Notes: generated from the sequence alone by a model not told the origin. Counted from the first letter of the stretch, positions 1 to 16,152 are shown. The stretch is DNA of 64,000 nt from Apricaphanius iberus (GCA_028564705.1 JAPXFQ010002671.1:434001-498000), one strand, 5' to 3'. Program-made: numbers and translations.

Positions 1-583
1 AAGAATCTGGTGTTGGGGCAGAGCCAGGGAGAGATCCATTTTAAAACTATGTGCATTAACTATAGTTTTCCCCATAGGTTAAGCACTCCACATGAATAAT
101 TTACCCTCTTCTATGCTAATGGGATCATGAACGTATCCCCTCTGTACCATGTTTTCATTCCCCCTGCCTCTTCACAGCAACTCCTCTCAGCTTTCAGCAG
201 TTGCCCTGCCCCTTCCCAACAAACAATCAGACACACATACTGCAACCGTTGGAGAAGCAGACACCTGACCAGCATTCAGGCATACAAGCAGAGAGAAGGC
301 TAAAGTTGCGCAAAATGTATGAAAAAGCATTGAAGCATTGTTATCCTCATTAGTTTACCTTCATCTTGTTTCCTGCTCACTTAACTGCTGCTGAGTGAGA
401 TGTGACGGTTTATAAGTTTTGATGCACATCATGGCTGCACTTTGTTAAATGTTTATGTGATGTTTACCGCTGCTGAGTTTTTTTTTTTTTTACATGATTT
501 CTTCTCTTACTGTCTCTGTTTTTTGTCTAAGCCTCAGTTTTCTTCTGGTAATGGAAGCATATATAAACTATGTGTTTATACCA

Positions 584-740
584 TGATGTAAAAAAGTATT
601 TACCCCCTTACAGATTTCCACTGTTTTTGCTTTTTCCACGCTTAAATGTTTCTGATCATCAAATTTTATTGTTTAACTGTCCCAATTATTACTACTCGTC
701 CGAATCGTAAAATCATTCTTTAAAAACTGATTTTTAAATT
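584..740. mobile_element. decayed terminal fragment of a Tc1-type transposon
   Basis: The stretch starting AAAAAAGTATTTACCCCCTT and running through CTTAAATGTTTCTGATCATC matches from memory the terminal region of a very common fish Tc1-like family (relatives at 59700-60210 and 62390-62890). No transposase remains. Only one end is recognisable. Confidence 0.6.
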
Positions 741-2174
741 AGTCTAAAATGTCAAAAAATAAATCTTGCATTATAATCTAACACATTTATGAGTGCTTTT
801 ATATGTTTTGTTCATGCTTATTCCACACATTCAAAACACATATACAACCTTGTTGCTTCAGCATTGTTTTGTAGGGAGATTGGGCCACTGTGTAAAAATT
901 ATCAGTGCTTCAACAGCTGGGAGGGAGAACCATGAAACAGCAGGCCGTGGGTCTGCTTTATTGTTTATCTGTTGTTTATGGGCTAGTGTTCAGCTTTAAT
1001 TACTACACTAAATTAAACTCTAACAGGCACTTAAAGGGAGCTAGCTAACACATGCATGTGTGTGCTTACACATGCGCAAACAGACACACACACAAAGATG
1101 TAAACAGACACAAACCATATATTTTATATACACAAACACACCTCACCGATCCTTCCAGAGCTGGAGTAAATCCCACTAAAATTCAACAAGACTTCTATCT
1201 TGTGTGTCGCAAAGATTTGAAGTGAATAACTGTCTCTTTTTTTTCCCTACTAGCATGGCTTGAACATTTTAAGTACCAGGCAGAGCTGCTAAAAGCAAAG
1301 TTAAAGCCAAAGGTCCTGAAAATGCAGTATTCAACAAACCATACTCATGCTGGGACACCAGGAGTCGTGTCCCCGCCAGCAATGACCCTTTCTAGTGAGC
1401 TAAACCAAAAAGACCTCACTGAGTGGGGCCCCTAGCCGGGGCCAAGGGGGTTCACCGCACTCCCCACATATACACACACGCAAATGTACTACAACACCAT
1501 CAAGCACAGCACGCTCCCTTGGAGCCGAACACTCAAGCTTCTCCCTCCCTTTTCTCTCCATCTCCGCCTCTCTTGGTCTCTCTGGGGAGCCTGTCTATCT
1601 GCACAGCGTGGGGATTGTTCAATTGCTGAGAAAATGTACAAAATGCTTTCTCCTCTCTTCTGTTGAGCCATTTCCATTTACAGTAGATTCTGGGAATCGT
1701 GCAGAAATCCCCTTTGCCGAGCACTCAAGATGTCATTGTGCATTTGGTATTCATGCATAACTAATAATTATAAGTGAGGACTGAAGCAGTGGCATGCAAA
1801 CTCCTGGACTTAATCGTATGCACATACAGGAACCAAGGTAGAAGCATTACCTATCATGCTGAATAAGTGTTGGGAATTATATATTTAGAGAGATTTGAAG
1901 AAAAATGTTTCTGCCCCTGGTAATGTGTAAACATTTAAATACATTCCTGACACAATTTAGTAACACAATTTCATACTTTAAAAAAGAATGAGAAAAATTA
2001 AACCTTGATTTAAAGATTTGAGACATGAAGATATGATATGAAGATATTTTACATCAATTCTATGGAAACAAAATGTTTCCACAGCATCCAAGCTTTTTCT
2101 GTCCTTCTATCGTAAATGTAATAATTTGGAGTTTTCTGTACTCTACTGGGATTTTAACTGGAACTGTATACTTT

Positions 2175-2290
2175 AGTCAGATTCACTAAGAAACACTCCA
2201 AGTGGGTTTGGTGTGAAACAAAGGATAAATATCTGGGAAAGCAGCTTAGGCCCACTGTTAAACATGATGGAGGATAACAGCAATAACAGC
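2175..2290 (+). mobile_element. Tc1-like transposase fragment (relic)
   Basis: The stretch TTTGGTGTGAAACAAAGGAT, then ATCTGGGAAAGCAGC and AAACATGATGGAGG, resembles the catalytic-core part of Tc1 transposases just before the conserved HGG-motif. It has no open frame, so it is an old, dead fragment. Confidence 0.5.
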
Positions 2291-5043
2291 ACATTTTAAT
2301 CTGGTGGCATTAACTGATAAACTGAAAAGTGCTGCTCTGTCACACTTCGAGTATTGACACCTGCTTAGAAATCAGTGTTATCTTAAGGCACACACATCCA
2401 TCAAGTTTAACTCCCTTCAACCCCAATTCTCGAATGTTTCCAAATAAGCTTGGAGGATCACCAAAAAATTGCTAATCAAAATGATGTGCATGCAGAGCCA
2501 GAGGCGTCTTGGGTGTTGCTTCCTGAAACATGTCCTAATAATTGTGATCTGTTACTCCAAAAATCTTTTTTCAAGAATCTTAAAGTGTGATATGTCCTGA
2601 GGATCGTTATTCTTTTTTTTTCTAAGAAAGTAAGCCAAAAAAACAAAAGAATGTTCTAATTCCTCAAATTTGTAATCATGAAAAAGAATATTAAACCTAA
2701 TTTATATTCTTGAAAAGACGACAAAGCATGTTTACACACTTAAATTGTTAATCACACATTATAATGAGATGCCAAATTCTAAAAGTTTACATTAATCTTT
2801 CTGAGTCCCAAACACCTACGATATGTACTAAAAAAAATGCAGAGCAGTACTGAAAATATTTTTTCTGTGCAGTGTGAGTTTTTAAACTAGGCAGTGTGGC
2901 TCACCTCCCAGTGCATCACTCTATCAGGGTGTGGCAACAAAAAAAACAAAAAAAGAATGAAAAAAAACTGTGTTACACTCTGAACTAGTTTTCTTAGGCT
3001 TGCTTGTACAGGCAATAATTAGCTGGCAGTTTGCTTTGATGATATAACCAAATCACAGCATTAAAAAATATGGCCGTATACTGCTGGAAGCTAACAAAGC
3101 TGAGGTTACTAGCTGAATTGTAAATTCTCCATTGCTACTAAGAAAAGTGACATTTCATCCTTTGTTCCCTGTAAATTATACTATCTTTGATCACCTCTAT
3201 CAATTCCACATTGAACAGTAAGCATTGTTTAAACACAGATTGAGGTTTATCAAATCTTTTTAAAAGCAAAACAAAAAAAGAGCATATTCAAAGCTTTTGG
3301 GAACCTTAGATTGAGGGCAGAATTAAAGCCATAATTTTATTTTCTACTCAAACATAAACTAAGTTATTCAACACAGATAACATCTTTAAAGCACAGTTTT
3401 AATTTAGGAAGCCCTTACGTGGATTTCGCTATCCATGAAAGAAGTCATGCTGGTTATGTACATCCACATGAGTCAAATGTGAATGAAACAAATTGTCAAT
3501 TTGGAAAATTGGATCTTGTGATGCCTTGGTGTTTTGGGTAAAACTGGACGTGTTTTGATCACCTTAAAATTGTTTGTCAGGTCATAGACACCTATATAAC
3601 AGACTTTTCAAAATGACAGGAAAACATGATGGTTTTCTTGCCACAGTGCATCTTCAACAAAATGTTCCTCTCCTCTTCCCTTAGTGTAGCCCATCCATTC
3701 TTTCTTCAACCAACTGATCCAGACTGTCACCCCTTTTAAGAGAGGCCAAGCTGTTAATGACCCCTTTACTGAAGCGAAGAGCACATTTCGCCTTTTCTTG
3801 GTTGGACTCAAGAGTCCAGCCTACAAATTTAATGCTGAAATGTACTGAGATCTGTGGCGAGTTTATACATGGAGTGGAGCAGAGTGGGGAGTGGGAGAGG
3901 AGGGGAAGGTGGAGAGGTTGGAGTGAGAAGTCTCTGTCAGAAGGGAAGGGCCAGAGTCGAGAGTCAGCGAGCGCTTCAAGCGTTAACGTAATTGCAAGAA
4001 TGTGAAAAATGAGGTGCCGGGGCTCCCGAGCGAAGCGAAAGGTCAGAGCATGCCTCACACAAAACAACTGGCTAGAGGACGGCCTCATTAGACCATTAAA
4101 TCAGTTGCCCCTGGTCCCATTCCCTTTTTTTCCTGTTTTTTATTTGTTGTGCCTACTGTTTCACATTTTTTATTCTTTAAAATCTGTTCTGGAATTTTTA
4201 AATCTTTTACTCAGCTCTTAGCTGCATAGTTAGGTTTTCATCATGAATTATCACAAGGTTCTGTATGCTGCATTTGGCATGATTTAGCCTTGATCTGTGT
4301 AGGCCAAGCGCATGGGGCTGTACCGTAACTGTCTTTGGCCAGCATTGATCTGCTGTTACTGGATACGGTGGGGAAAGGAGTCGATAAGTGCTCTGTGGAT
4401 TACAGGTCACTTGTACTTATGTGTGTAAGATAATCAATAGGCAGTGCATTTCTTTCTCAGAGTCCCTCCCTCCCCAACCCCCATCCTCTTTTGGTTTCTT
4501 TTCCTCTCAAAAGCCAATTTCACTTGCAAGGAGGGATTCAAAAACTTCTTATACTTTACAATTTGCTTTTAGACTTTTTTTGTTCTGATTTTTATTTGCT
4601 ATTGTTAGCTCACTTTTTGAAGTATTCCTAGTCATTCATTCTTTTTTCAGATTTCACCATGACAAAGCTACACATTTAAGTGTATTTTGTTAGAACACAA
4701 TGAGAAAGACTAAGACAAAGTATTCAATTATAAGTAGGAAAATAATGCATGGTTCTACATTGTTTACAAGAAAATAAACTCTGAGAAACATGCTATTCAT
4801 TCAACCTTTCTGCCAATTCTTTGTAAAACCAACTTATGTATTTGTTAACTTTGACCAGCTTTCCTGTCACTGCTGAAGAAAAGTAACCACACAGGAGTAT
4901 GTTGCCACCACCATGTGTCATTATGGGTATACAGTTTTTTTAGATCAATATGTGTATTTTATTTGTAAAACTTATATAAAAGTCTTCCAAGGTAAACTGG
5001 ATGGTTGTTGCAAGTAAAAGCATGGAAAATCTGTTGGTTCTGT

Positions 5044-5082
<39 letters not shown>

Positions 5083-5086
5083 AAAA

Positions 5087-5126
<40 letters not shown>

Positions 5127-5129
5127 AAA
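5044..5129 (+). repeat. (GAAA)n microsatellite
   Basis: About 21 units of GAAA with one interruption (a run of seven A near 5084). It produces the lysine/arginine-rich and Phe/Leu-rich open frames on both strands here, which are not genes. Confidence 0.97.
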
Positions 5130-5719
5130 CATGGTCTTAACAATAAAGAGGGCATATTTTAGCAACATGTATTTGGTCTTGCCTCTAAACTTACCAAAAC
5201 TCATATTGCTTTTCCAGTTTACGTGTCAAAACTGGAACACACCGTGACAAAAACACTAACAGGAGGACAGCTGTGGCGCAGGGTATGTAATTAATTCAAA
5301 TAGTCTTGTTTTGAAATGCATTATTAGTGTTTGGCATGTCAAGTGGGAGATCACACCAAACACAAGACACTATGAGACATGATTATGAGCTTTTGTGTGG
5401 GCAAACTTAATATGGTTCACATTCAAGCAGGAACTGGCAGAAATGTGTTATTAATCACCAGCTTTTATTTAGCTCTTTTAATAGCAAGATTTTGAAACGC
5501 CTGTTCAGAGGTTGGTACATTAATACAGCGTTTGCTCAGGTTTGTGCCTGAGCTGTACAGTGGATGTACGTGTTTGCTTACAGATTTGACTGTGCTCAGA
5601 TGGACAGCAGTGAAAAAATTGAAAATGTGAAGGGAAAGTCTGGAACTTTTAGAAAAAAAAAGTACATTTGGTGGACATCTTTCCCTATGTGGAGATTATT
5701 TAGATCCTTTAAAGTTATA

Positions 5720-6683
<964 letters not shown>

Positions 6684-9600
6684 CTAAAGGGTTTTAAAAA
6701 GAGAGAAAGTAAGAGTGAGATCCATGCATCCAAGCCACAAACCACAAGACGAAGGAGATGGATGGGAAAAGAGGAAAGGAGAGAAAGGATAGAAAGAAAG
6801 GAAAGTTAAATAAGTTTTCTTAACATATAAAAGGGACATCTCTAAGGTGCGGTGAGGGAGCTTAGCATGCAGTATTTTTATTATCCTGGCAAGGTAAACA
6901 GTCCCTATGGTTAGTTCAAAGCAAGCAGAAAATCAAAGAAGCTACCATGATCACAGATATATAGAAAGAAAATGATGTAATGCAGCTGGCTATAAGTCAA
7001 AGCGCTGTAATCAAAGTGTTTCATTAAGGCATGAGAGCAAAACATAGTACTGCTAATGTCGCAGCTGATGTTGAGAGCTGCATGTAGAGTGCTTGTGAAT
7101 AATCATCTAAACACATATGGCAGAGCCCAGTGGAGATCATTTATACCATAACCAATTGAGACTTCCGTGTCAGGAGAGAAATATAGAGGTAAAAAGTCCA
7201 AACACACCACAGCTGCCATTAATCATTACTACTGTCAGAAATGAAAATAAGATATGACAGTGATTCTCCTGCTAATCTGCCAAAAATGTGTTCACGCCCA
7301 CACTGACATACACAAACGCCCACAGCAGCTTGCAGAAATACACTTAAGCTCACATGATAATGACATAATAAAAGCCGGAGTATGAATTTGGATGTGTGCA
7401 CAATCACTTTTAGGTTTACAGGGACTTCAAAGACGTGTCCATAAACAAATTTTCTTCCCTCCTGCCCTTCCTTATGCCTTTTCTTCTCCCCCTTCTCTTC
7501 CTCTCTCTCCCGGTCTTTCCCACTGCCCTGTCAGTGCACATGGGGAAACAGGATTTTCTATTGTACAGGAAGGGCTTTATCAGTGCCACACGAAGGCAGG
7601 CTAGAGGTGGAATTTCCTCCACAGGACAGACTGTCGCGTCGCACACAAGCCCTGTGAAACGCGGACCAGCTGATACAGCTTGGCTGCTCACGCATCCCTC
7701 GCTTGTCGTTCCCAATTTGAAATGTCACCTGAGCAAGATGACAAAATGTTGCCTTTGAGGGGAGGGTGTCGGGAAAGAAGCAGACTCTTGAGCAGAACCC
7801 AAGCCAAACAAACCAAGGCCTGTCCCCAGGCTTCCCACAAACCTCAACCCACTTCTCAGTTCCCCCTTTGGGTTTTTTCTTATTCAAATACACAGACATT
7901 CCTCATACAAAATTTAAGGGAAAATTAATATGAAGAAGAACATTCCAAGAGAGTTTTACCATTTTGTCCAACTTGAGTCTGAGAGTCTTTAAACTCCTTT
8001 TTTTCTCTTGTCCCACCACAAAGTTGTCTCCCTGCCTGCCTGCTGTTGTACAAGATTCAGAGTTAGCCGTACTGGAGCAGGACAGACAGGACAGGGCCCA
8101 GAGTGTAACGCAGGTTTGAAAAGCTGAGCTCTCCTGGGAATGCAGTCCTGATGTGCTGCTGCTTGTTCTGCTGCGGAGGCGAGTCCGACCGCCGCTGCCT
8201 GTGAACGGGGCCCTTTTATCTGCTAAGTTTTTAGAGGGAAGGCGGGCTGTTTTCTCAAACAGCTTGGAGCTGAAAACAGCGGACAGAAACACACAAGACC
8301 CTTCAGACTCAGGGCTCCACTCGAGGCCTACTCAGCGTCAGCTGTTTGCCGGATGGCAATCAGATGAAGAGCTTGGAGAATTTTTTAGAAGAGGGGTGAG
8401 AAGACAGGGCGAACAATAAACCATGCATCAGTTTTAACCCTGAGGAGTGAGCCCAGAGTGTCCCTGTCTCTGCTCTGATTGTGATGTCTTCGCTCCCGGT
8501 GCCGCTGATCAACACATGGCAGCCGGCGCCGTTGTTAAAGTAATTTTCTGTTACTCGCAACACTGTGTATGCTAAATAAAATCACTAATGTGGGAAAAGC
8601 CCATCAACTCCCTTGTCTTTGTCAAATGCAACCTGAAAGGAAGGAAGAAAGAGTGGTGAAAACCCCAGACTCCCTGAGTGCATTATATATTTAAGCAGAG
8701 TTCGGCTGTGTGCTCTCAGGATGAGCTGTTGTTATGTTAATAGAAGAAAATGACTGGCTTCTACTTCCTCACAGTGATGCTGAGGCAGGGGACAAAGCTG
8801 AAGACCTACATTGGCTTACTTATTCTATCTGGGCCTATCTGGCCACAGCATGGTTTTAATGCTACAGCCAAATCGATAGGACTTAATTTAGTTATCATTG
8901 CAGAGTAATGTGTCATTTTTAATGCTACTGGTACTAAATTAAATCCAAAGACACCTCAGCTAATGGCATAAAAGGGAATGATAGTTTGCTGTGATTTGCT
9001 ACCCAATGGATTTAATGTGCCTGTTTGCTGAGGTATAGATGGATATTTGTTAGCTTTTCTCTTAAAGAGTAAAAGGAGGACTGCAGCACTTTAAGACTTT
9101 GTAGAAAAAAGACAGGGGCTATTTTGGACTAGAGCACACACCCATTTCCTTCAAAGGGGAAGTTCATGATTTTTAATTGAGTTTATTTAAGCATGTTGAT
9201 TAAATTGGTCCCGGTGGCTAAAGCTAATGGCTAACAAAAAGATTTGACTGCATTAAACAACTCCAATCTCAAAAACAACAAAAGCCCTTCATGCAAATTG
9301 TATTTTATGGCCCTTTAAATGTAATTTAATAATTGTCAGGAGGTTGTTCATAGTTTGCTTTGATCACAGGTCATAATCTTATAAGAGTCAACTGGTCTAA
9401 ATGGGTATTTAGAACCACAATCACAAATAATAATGTGTTATATGTAATCTTTAGAAAACAATATATAAATAAACTAAATTATGAAGGACATTAAAGCATT
9501 TTTATTGCTTATTATCCACATAATCAATTTAAATACTTAACCATCCAGACAACTAATCTCATATGCTGTGGTTTAAGGACATTACAATTAAGTTTTTTTT

Positions 9601-12600
9601 TTTGTTGAGTATGTAATGGAAGTAGGAAGGGATGGAATGTCAATGCTTCAAAATGGAATAGGGTTACAATTTGTGAGAGATTGAACTGCGCTCTATCTAC
9701 CTTCAAATCATCATAGCATTTGCCTTTGCCTGCAATTAGTTAAACAGCTAATTAAGATAGGAGGCATTTTATTATAATTAAGTTATATTTTCATACATTG
9801 CTTTACTGGATTGTAACTGTGCCTGAAAATGCTTTAAGTATCCGTTCTCAATATGTGTTTCACATGAGAAGTTTCTTGATGATGCACTACCTCCTATCTC
9901 TATTTTCTATGTAAATATTCATTGGCTTTAATGTAAATAACAGCCCAATGCAAATGTGGCTTAAAGATTCATAAAATCACACTAGCATAAACCACCCTAA
10001 AATCGAACGGAGACACCAAGAGAGTTATGATTATCATCACCAAGTTTCTGTTTAGTTTCAAATTAAAACTCATCCATAGTTTAGACTTCTTTAGTCAATT
10101 ATGGCTAAAAGCAAACTTTTTTAAACATTTTTCTTTAATTCTAATGACCATTTATCTCCATAACCCAACCAAATGTCAACCTACATAAAGTATTCTCTAT
10201 TTTAAGTGCATGTGTGAATGATGGAAAATTGGAAGGGACAAAATGGTAAGTATATGAGGGCGAAATGGTGTGTTTATAGGCACAAAATGGTGATATGAAA
10301 GGATACAGTGGAAACGTGGATATGAATTCACCTGGTGCCTCAGTCTCATGTCATGTTACGGTGCCTGCTGTAACTAAGGCAATCTATCCTGGAGCCGATG
10401 CTGTAAATACTTTTTGAACCTGGTGGATGTTGGTGTAGGTAAGCTATTAACTGCTCTAAACCTTTTACCAATACTGAAATATCCCTTTAATGTCTGTAAT
10501 TCAACCTTTGCTCATAATCTTTTCAGTAAAACAAGACAACAAATATCAAAACAAGCGTGTTTTAACTTTCCACGTTACATGAGGCAACAAAAGCAACAGC
10601 CTCTCCTCCCCATGAATAATTTAGAGGGCCTCCTCGAGCTGCAGCGGGTGCATCATCAGATGCTGCACAACACAAACACACACAATCATTTTGTCACAAG
10701 CCCCGTGGGTCTGGTAAAGTTCAAACAAGTTGCAAGGAAAAAAGAGATTGTGTCACCCAAATAATCTTCAACCTACACCAAAAACCAGAGGAAGCAGCAA
10801 ATGCCTCCAGCTCATGTGACTATTCCCTGAAGCTGGGCATAATTAGGAGTCAAACATGGTTCATTCCATGCTCTTCACTAATTGTGTTAAAGAGCAGTGT
10901 TAGTGGGAGGAGGAGGAGAATCGTGGCTCGCAAATACGGCTACACACACAAGCCGGAGCACACGCACTAATATACACAACAGGACTAGATAGAGAGTAAG
11001 ATACAAAAGAAGAATGGCCTCTAGAGACAAGCTTTTGCTGGTCTTTGCAACTGGCGGCTGATAATACAAGTTGTAATTAATATAAAAGCAGGAGACAATA
11101 TGGGAAGGGAGGCTGGCAGTGCAGCCGGGCCACAGGAGACCAGGGAGTATGCTGCTGTCCCCTGTTTCTCATTTGCAAACACCTGCCTGGCACAATTTTA
11201 CTTTCCCTCGCTGCACTCTGCCTACATCCCTAGGAATTTCAGATAAAATTGATTTAGGTGCATCACTGAATTTCACTTAAATTCCCTGGAAACCCAGAGA
11301 GGAAAGAGCAAAATCTCTTTGTGCTGTATAGTGGCGTAAAGGCCTTGCTGAGAATGACTAACCTTGTGTACATGTTGGGACTAAATGGGTGAACATGTAC
11401 AGAACAGCTAACACAAATAGCTGTAAATCATATGGAAGGTTGACATTTCGAGGTGCATCCTAATACAAAAGAGATAGTAATTAAATCACTTCTAGAATTT
11501 TTTTCTCAGTCAGTTGTTGCTCATATTTACGTGCAAACACTTTAAAACAGTGTCAAAGTGCCTCTACTAAGCACTTAACAACACCCTCAATTATTGAGGA
11601 ATATAAAGAGTCCTGAAGTTAGCAGCTAATAAATCATGACAGTATTTTTTTAACAGACAGGAGGGATAAACTGATTGCATTTATGCATGAAATCTCTCTT
11701 GTAATCAGAATACAGGAGCCAACATACACAAGTAAATGTATCTTCTGAAAAAAGTTGGTTTAAAAAATGACTCATGCATTTGGCATAAATAGAAATGTAA
11801 TTTCCAAATAAGAATAGACATATAAATGTCAAGATAAAACTCCCATTTCATTTCAGTGCTCACCTTTCTTCCTTCCAGCAAATAGGTCTTAAATATAGAT
11901 TTTTTTAACACTATCATTAGTGGCATATAATTTCATTTCATCCAAGTTAAATACAGAAATGTTATGACATCAAAATAGAGGGTGTAAAATGATTTGCTAC
12001 GTTATTTCACTGCAGAGAATTAGAGGAGTCTGGGAGAAGTAACAGGTGAGCATGATTAGAGATGGCTTACAACAAGCATCTGCATCTGAATCATAATCAA
12101 ATGGAATATAAGGTCACAAAATTAAAAAATCACTACATCTGATGTGCAGAAAAGACCAAACCCAAGCAGCTATCTGCACAGAAACTATTGGATTAGCTTT
12201 CTAACTTTACAGCACAGCACCCTGAACCTGCACCGAATCCAAACAGAAAAGGTTTGTTTTCCTTTCTCCCATGTCTGCCATGCACCGCTGAGATAAGCTG
12301 CACTATAACTATGGGAACAAGTAAAACTCCCCGAGGATAGCTCTGTAAGACAAAGCACCAAGGCCAGCAGAATTTTTATGAAACAAATTTGAAACTGTGC
12401 AGAAATTCATTCATGTCAGTCTAATATGTGCAAATAAAAGGGAAAAAGAGAGCCTTATGCTAATATGAAGGCACAATGGCACACGGAGACATAAAGACTA
12501 ATTCATTAGAGCAGATAATACTCAGAGACTGTTAATTGTATTTGTCACCCTAATTGGATGTAGCAAAGAGGAAAAAAGAAAATTTGTTCATTAATTATAC

Positions 12601-13315
12601 AGACATGAAAGTGCACACACTGGCCATATACAAAAAATACAGTGCTCTGTATTTTTTTCCTCCTTATCAGTCTTTGTGTGTAATCTGGCATCTTTTTCTT
12701 TCCCTAAATGGGATGGAGTGGATATGAGGAGGGGCAATGAGTTGGGAAGCCCTGGGTGGGCTTACGTGTCTGAGATAGCCACAGCCAGACGAGTAAGGGA
12801 AATCAACAGTGTCAGCAAGGCCTCATCCTGTTCTCACTATACCATAATCCAATCATCTGCAAGACAGTGCAGCATTCAAGTGTAAATAAAAGTGTGCTTA
12901 TTATTCTCGTCCGTCAGGTATGAAGAGGGGAGGCAGAAACAGGGGAAGGAGACACACAGCAAAGAGCCTCATCATCTACAGAAAAACCAACTTTCTTTTC
13001 CAAATGAGATGTAGCCCGGGGCTGTATATTAAAAATGCATATCAAAGCAAAGAGAGGGGAAAAAATGGACGTGAGAGATTCTAACTAAATAAATTAGCAT
13101 ATCTAACTATCAAACCAGCTTCCTCTCTTCAGTGAGACAAGGACAGAAATGAATAATAAATCAGAGTGAAAGTGATTAAATAAAAATATTTTTTAAGTTG
13201 TAGATGGGGCTCTGTTAAATAATAGAAATAGCAACTATTGTGTTCATTCGCATACTCTATCACACTCTATTTAACTTTAAAACAATAACTTATATGACCA
13301 TAAAACAAAAATTAT

Positions 13316-13775
13316 ACAACTCCGCAAATAAAGAGACCACTGCAAATGTATCAATTTCTCTGATTTTGCTATATGTAGGTATGAACATTTGTTTTATTCT
13401 ATAAACTACTGCAAACATTAATCCCAGATTTTCTAATAACAACATTGTCACTTTGAGCATTTGCTTGCAGACAATAAAAAAGCTTCAGGTCTCAAAATAA
13501 TGAAAGAAATGAAATAAAAACAGTTCATACGTTTTTTAGATAACGCAGTGTTTGAACTGGGAGAAGTTAGGAAGTGAGTATTGGATGGAATAATCCTCAA
13601 TTTTAATTACAGCTTTCATGCATTGGTCATGATAAGCCAATCGGTTCCTTACTAGTGGTGGATCTTGCATTTAATTCACCAGTCACTGATATCTCTGCTT
13701 TGCTTTCATACAAGAGAAGATCCTGATTTTAAATAACAATATTATAAAGTGGTCTCTGTGTTTTCTTTTTGTTTG
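13316..13775. mobile_element. internally deleted Tc1-type element in intron 6
   Basis: The left part CAAATAAAGAGACCACTGCA, followed by TTTGTTTTATTCTATAAACT, and the right part ending AAGTGGTCTCTG, match my memory of a fish Tc1-like family whose ends read as AAGAGACCACTGCAAA in inverted orientation. The middle (transposase) is almost all missing. It is followed by a T-rich, TTTA-repeat stretch. Confidence 0.75.
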
Positions 13776-13799
13776 TTTTTTATTTGTTTGTTGTTATTT

Positions 13800-13828
13800 T
13801 TATTTTATTTATTTATTTATTTTTATTT
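13800..13828 (+). repeat. (TTTA)n short tandem repeat
   Basis: Imperfect TTTA/ATTT repeat next to the right end of the deleted Tc1-type element. Confidence 0.8.
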
Positions 13829-15477
13829 GGGGGGAGGGGGGCAGACATATTTAGCCACACAAGTAAACAAGGGTGAAAAAAAGGAAAACACAACTCTATT
13901 CTGCTGTAGTGAAATTCAGCCCAGCAGTTAAGGTGCAATAAAAAGTTCTGCGGTGCCACAGAAGTGAAATAAATCCCTCAAACCTTAAATGCCTAATGAG
14001 GTGGTCAGTCCAAACGACTACTGGATAAATAGCCTGTCATGCAATCTGCTTTGTTTATTGCCGCTCTTTATTTGCTTTATTGACACATTTCATTTTCTAA
14101 TTATCAAAAATATTCATCACGCGTGGAGCCATGCAGAGCTGGTGTCTGAGGATTCATCGGAAATTGGCTTGAGTATCCAACCATCTGCCATGAAACTAAA
14201 CAGGCCAGTTTATCTAATCTCTGCAATATAAACAACAGCATGCCTCATTTCTGCACTTGTGTTTGAGGATCACAGTCTTGCAGTCTTTTTTTTTTCTTTT
14301 TGGGATTTTTTTTTCTGGGTTCTCAGCCCTGCATGAAGCTCACCTGGTTGAATGCTTGCAGCAGCACTGCACAAGCGACGGGACAGTTGCTATTAGGCCT
14401 ATAGCCAGACTCAACAGATGCAGCGCACCGACTTTGCATAACACTTAAATCTGCTTTAATTCCTAATAGGCTTGGCCTTTCGTAGCACAGATATTTAACC
14501 AACCCTTTTGTTACTCAAGCAGCTCATTTTTACTCCCACGAAAAAAACATTAGGTTTTATCACAGGCGCGCACAGATATCAGCTCAATTCCTCAGTGTCA
14601 GCCCAGTTCATTCAGCACAGGGAGAGTAGAAGGAGAGGGAGTGTGTGTTTATTACACCGAAAATGCGCGAATTAAACTGGAGGATCGATCTTCAAATTTA
14701 AAGCTACTGTACTACAGGTGCATATAATTGAATTCAGCCTTATGCAGCCTGCGGCCATAAAGCAGCAACAGCAGAGGAGAAAGCAGCGGCAGAGCAAAAG
14801 AGGAAAAAAAACGCACTGCAAATCAATACGAAACAATTAAACACATTAACACCAACAGCAATAGGAGGATCCTCCAGACGGATCATCATACGCCTTGTGA
14901 ACTTGACATTGACGGTAAGCCTTTAGCTCTGAGATCACTCTCAATAGGTTCCCACTTTCTCCACCTCTGCTCCAAAAATCCACAGAATTGCGCGCACAGC
15001 CCCCCAAATATAAAGCTCTTCTTTCTTTTTTAAATATTGACCTAAAGCTGCAGCTTACAGCGCTGATACCCTGCTTTAGCGTTAAACCTGCCCAACTAAT
15101 AATTGCCTTTTTTCCCTTTCCTTTCAGCGTGCGTTGCTCCATAAATACGCGTTTTTACGCACCCACTCAAAGCTCCAGCCACACATGAGTAGAGGGACGC
15201 ATCATGCACACATGAATGCTCCTAATCAAAAGACTAAAACAATAACTCGGCATATTGTATCACATGTAGCTTTTGACCTCACAACATCGATTCTTTGCAG
15301 AACATAGTGCGCTTTATTTACAGACAAGGTGACACACAACAACGCCGAAGAGGCATTATTTATCAACAATATCAATCATCTTATTTTGAGCAAAAACTGC
15401 TCATTTATCATACGCGCACAAATGTTATGCTCTCATCACCAGCAGAAACTTCATATAAAACGCAGAAAGAAAGTTTA

Positions 15478-15636
<159 letters not shown>

Positions 15637-16101
15637 CTATTGTAATAAATTAAAAATAATGAGGGGGAAAAAAAGCAACACACATGGTTTAGAATGGGGG
15701 TGGAAAAGCAGTCAGTCCAAGAATAACTCAAATTAAGGTGCATTATCGGCGGCGAGGAAACAATAGTCAAATTGTTGCCGCACTTATTATTATTCTCCCG
15801 AGACCCGAGCAACAAGTGGAACGGACAAAAGAAAAAATAAACAGTGCGCCTGTAATGAGAGGCTGAAACTGAACCTGCGGATCAATAGCCGTGCTCAACG
15901 TGGGCAAAGAGCCCCTGACATATTTCATCAATACTTCCTCCAGCTGCGTCAATAATTGGTTAAATAAAACATCTTATGGTGTAAAAATGATATTCCTAAA
16001 ACTTTCACTCGTTTTGCTTTCGGTTTCTGTTCTATCGCTAACATGATCATTGCATGAGCATTTGTTGCAGGTCTGGTCATAAGATTATAATTAAAATGTA
16101 C

Positions 16102-16152
16102 CTTTTCTAGCTCCAAGAGGTGAAACCGTAATACTTGTATGGCTTGTATCAT
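16102..16152 (-). CDS. meis2: meis2 coding exon 5 (residues 145-161, second PBX-interaction helix)
   Basis: A second 51-nt exon, encoding MIQAIQVLRFHLLELEK, the leucine-rich helix at the start of the second conserved block of the MEIS domain. The acceptor is TTTTCCAG. The donor is GTACAT, which is weaker than consensus but lies at the expected family position. Both ends are phase 0. The amino acids agree with the MEIS1/2 consensus throughout. Confidence 0.96.

Noticed and set aside
3681..4088. 135-codon minus-strand frame in intron 7
   Set aside because: No domain, partly overlapping an 82-codon plus-strand frame; it resembles no MEIS exon.
4940..5247. Lys/Arg-rich and Phe/Leu-rich frames on both strands
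   Set aside because: They are translations of the GAAA microsatellite, not genes.
7903..8292. 129-codon minus-strand frame in meis2 intron 6
   Set aside because: No recognisable motif; the serine/arginine-rich look comes from local GC-rich sequence. Flanking splice sites would not join it to exons 6 or 7 in a family-consistent way.
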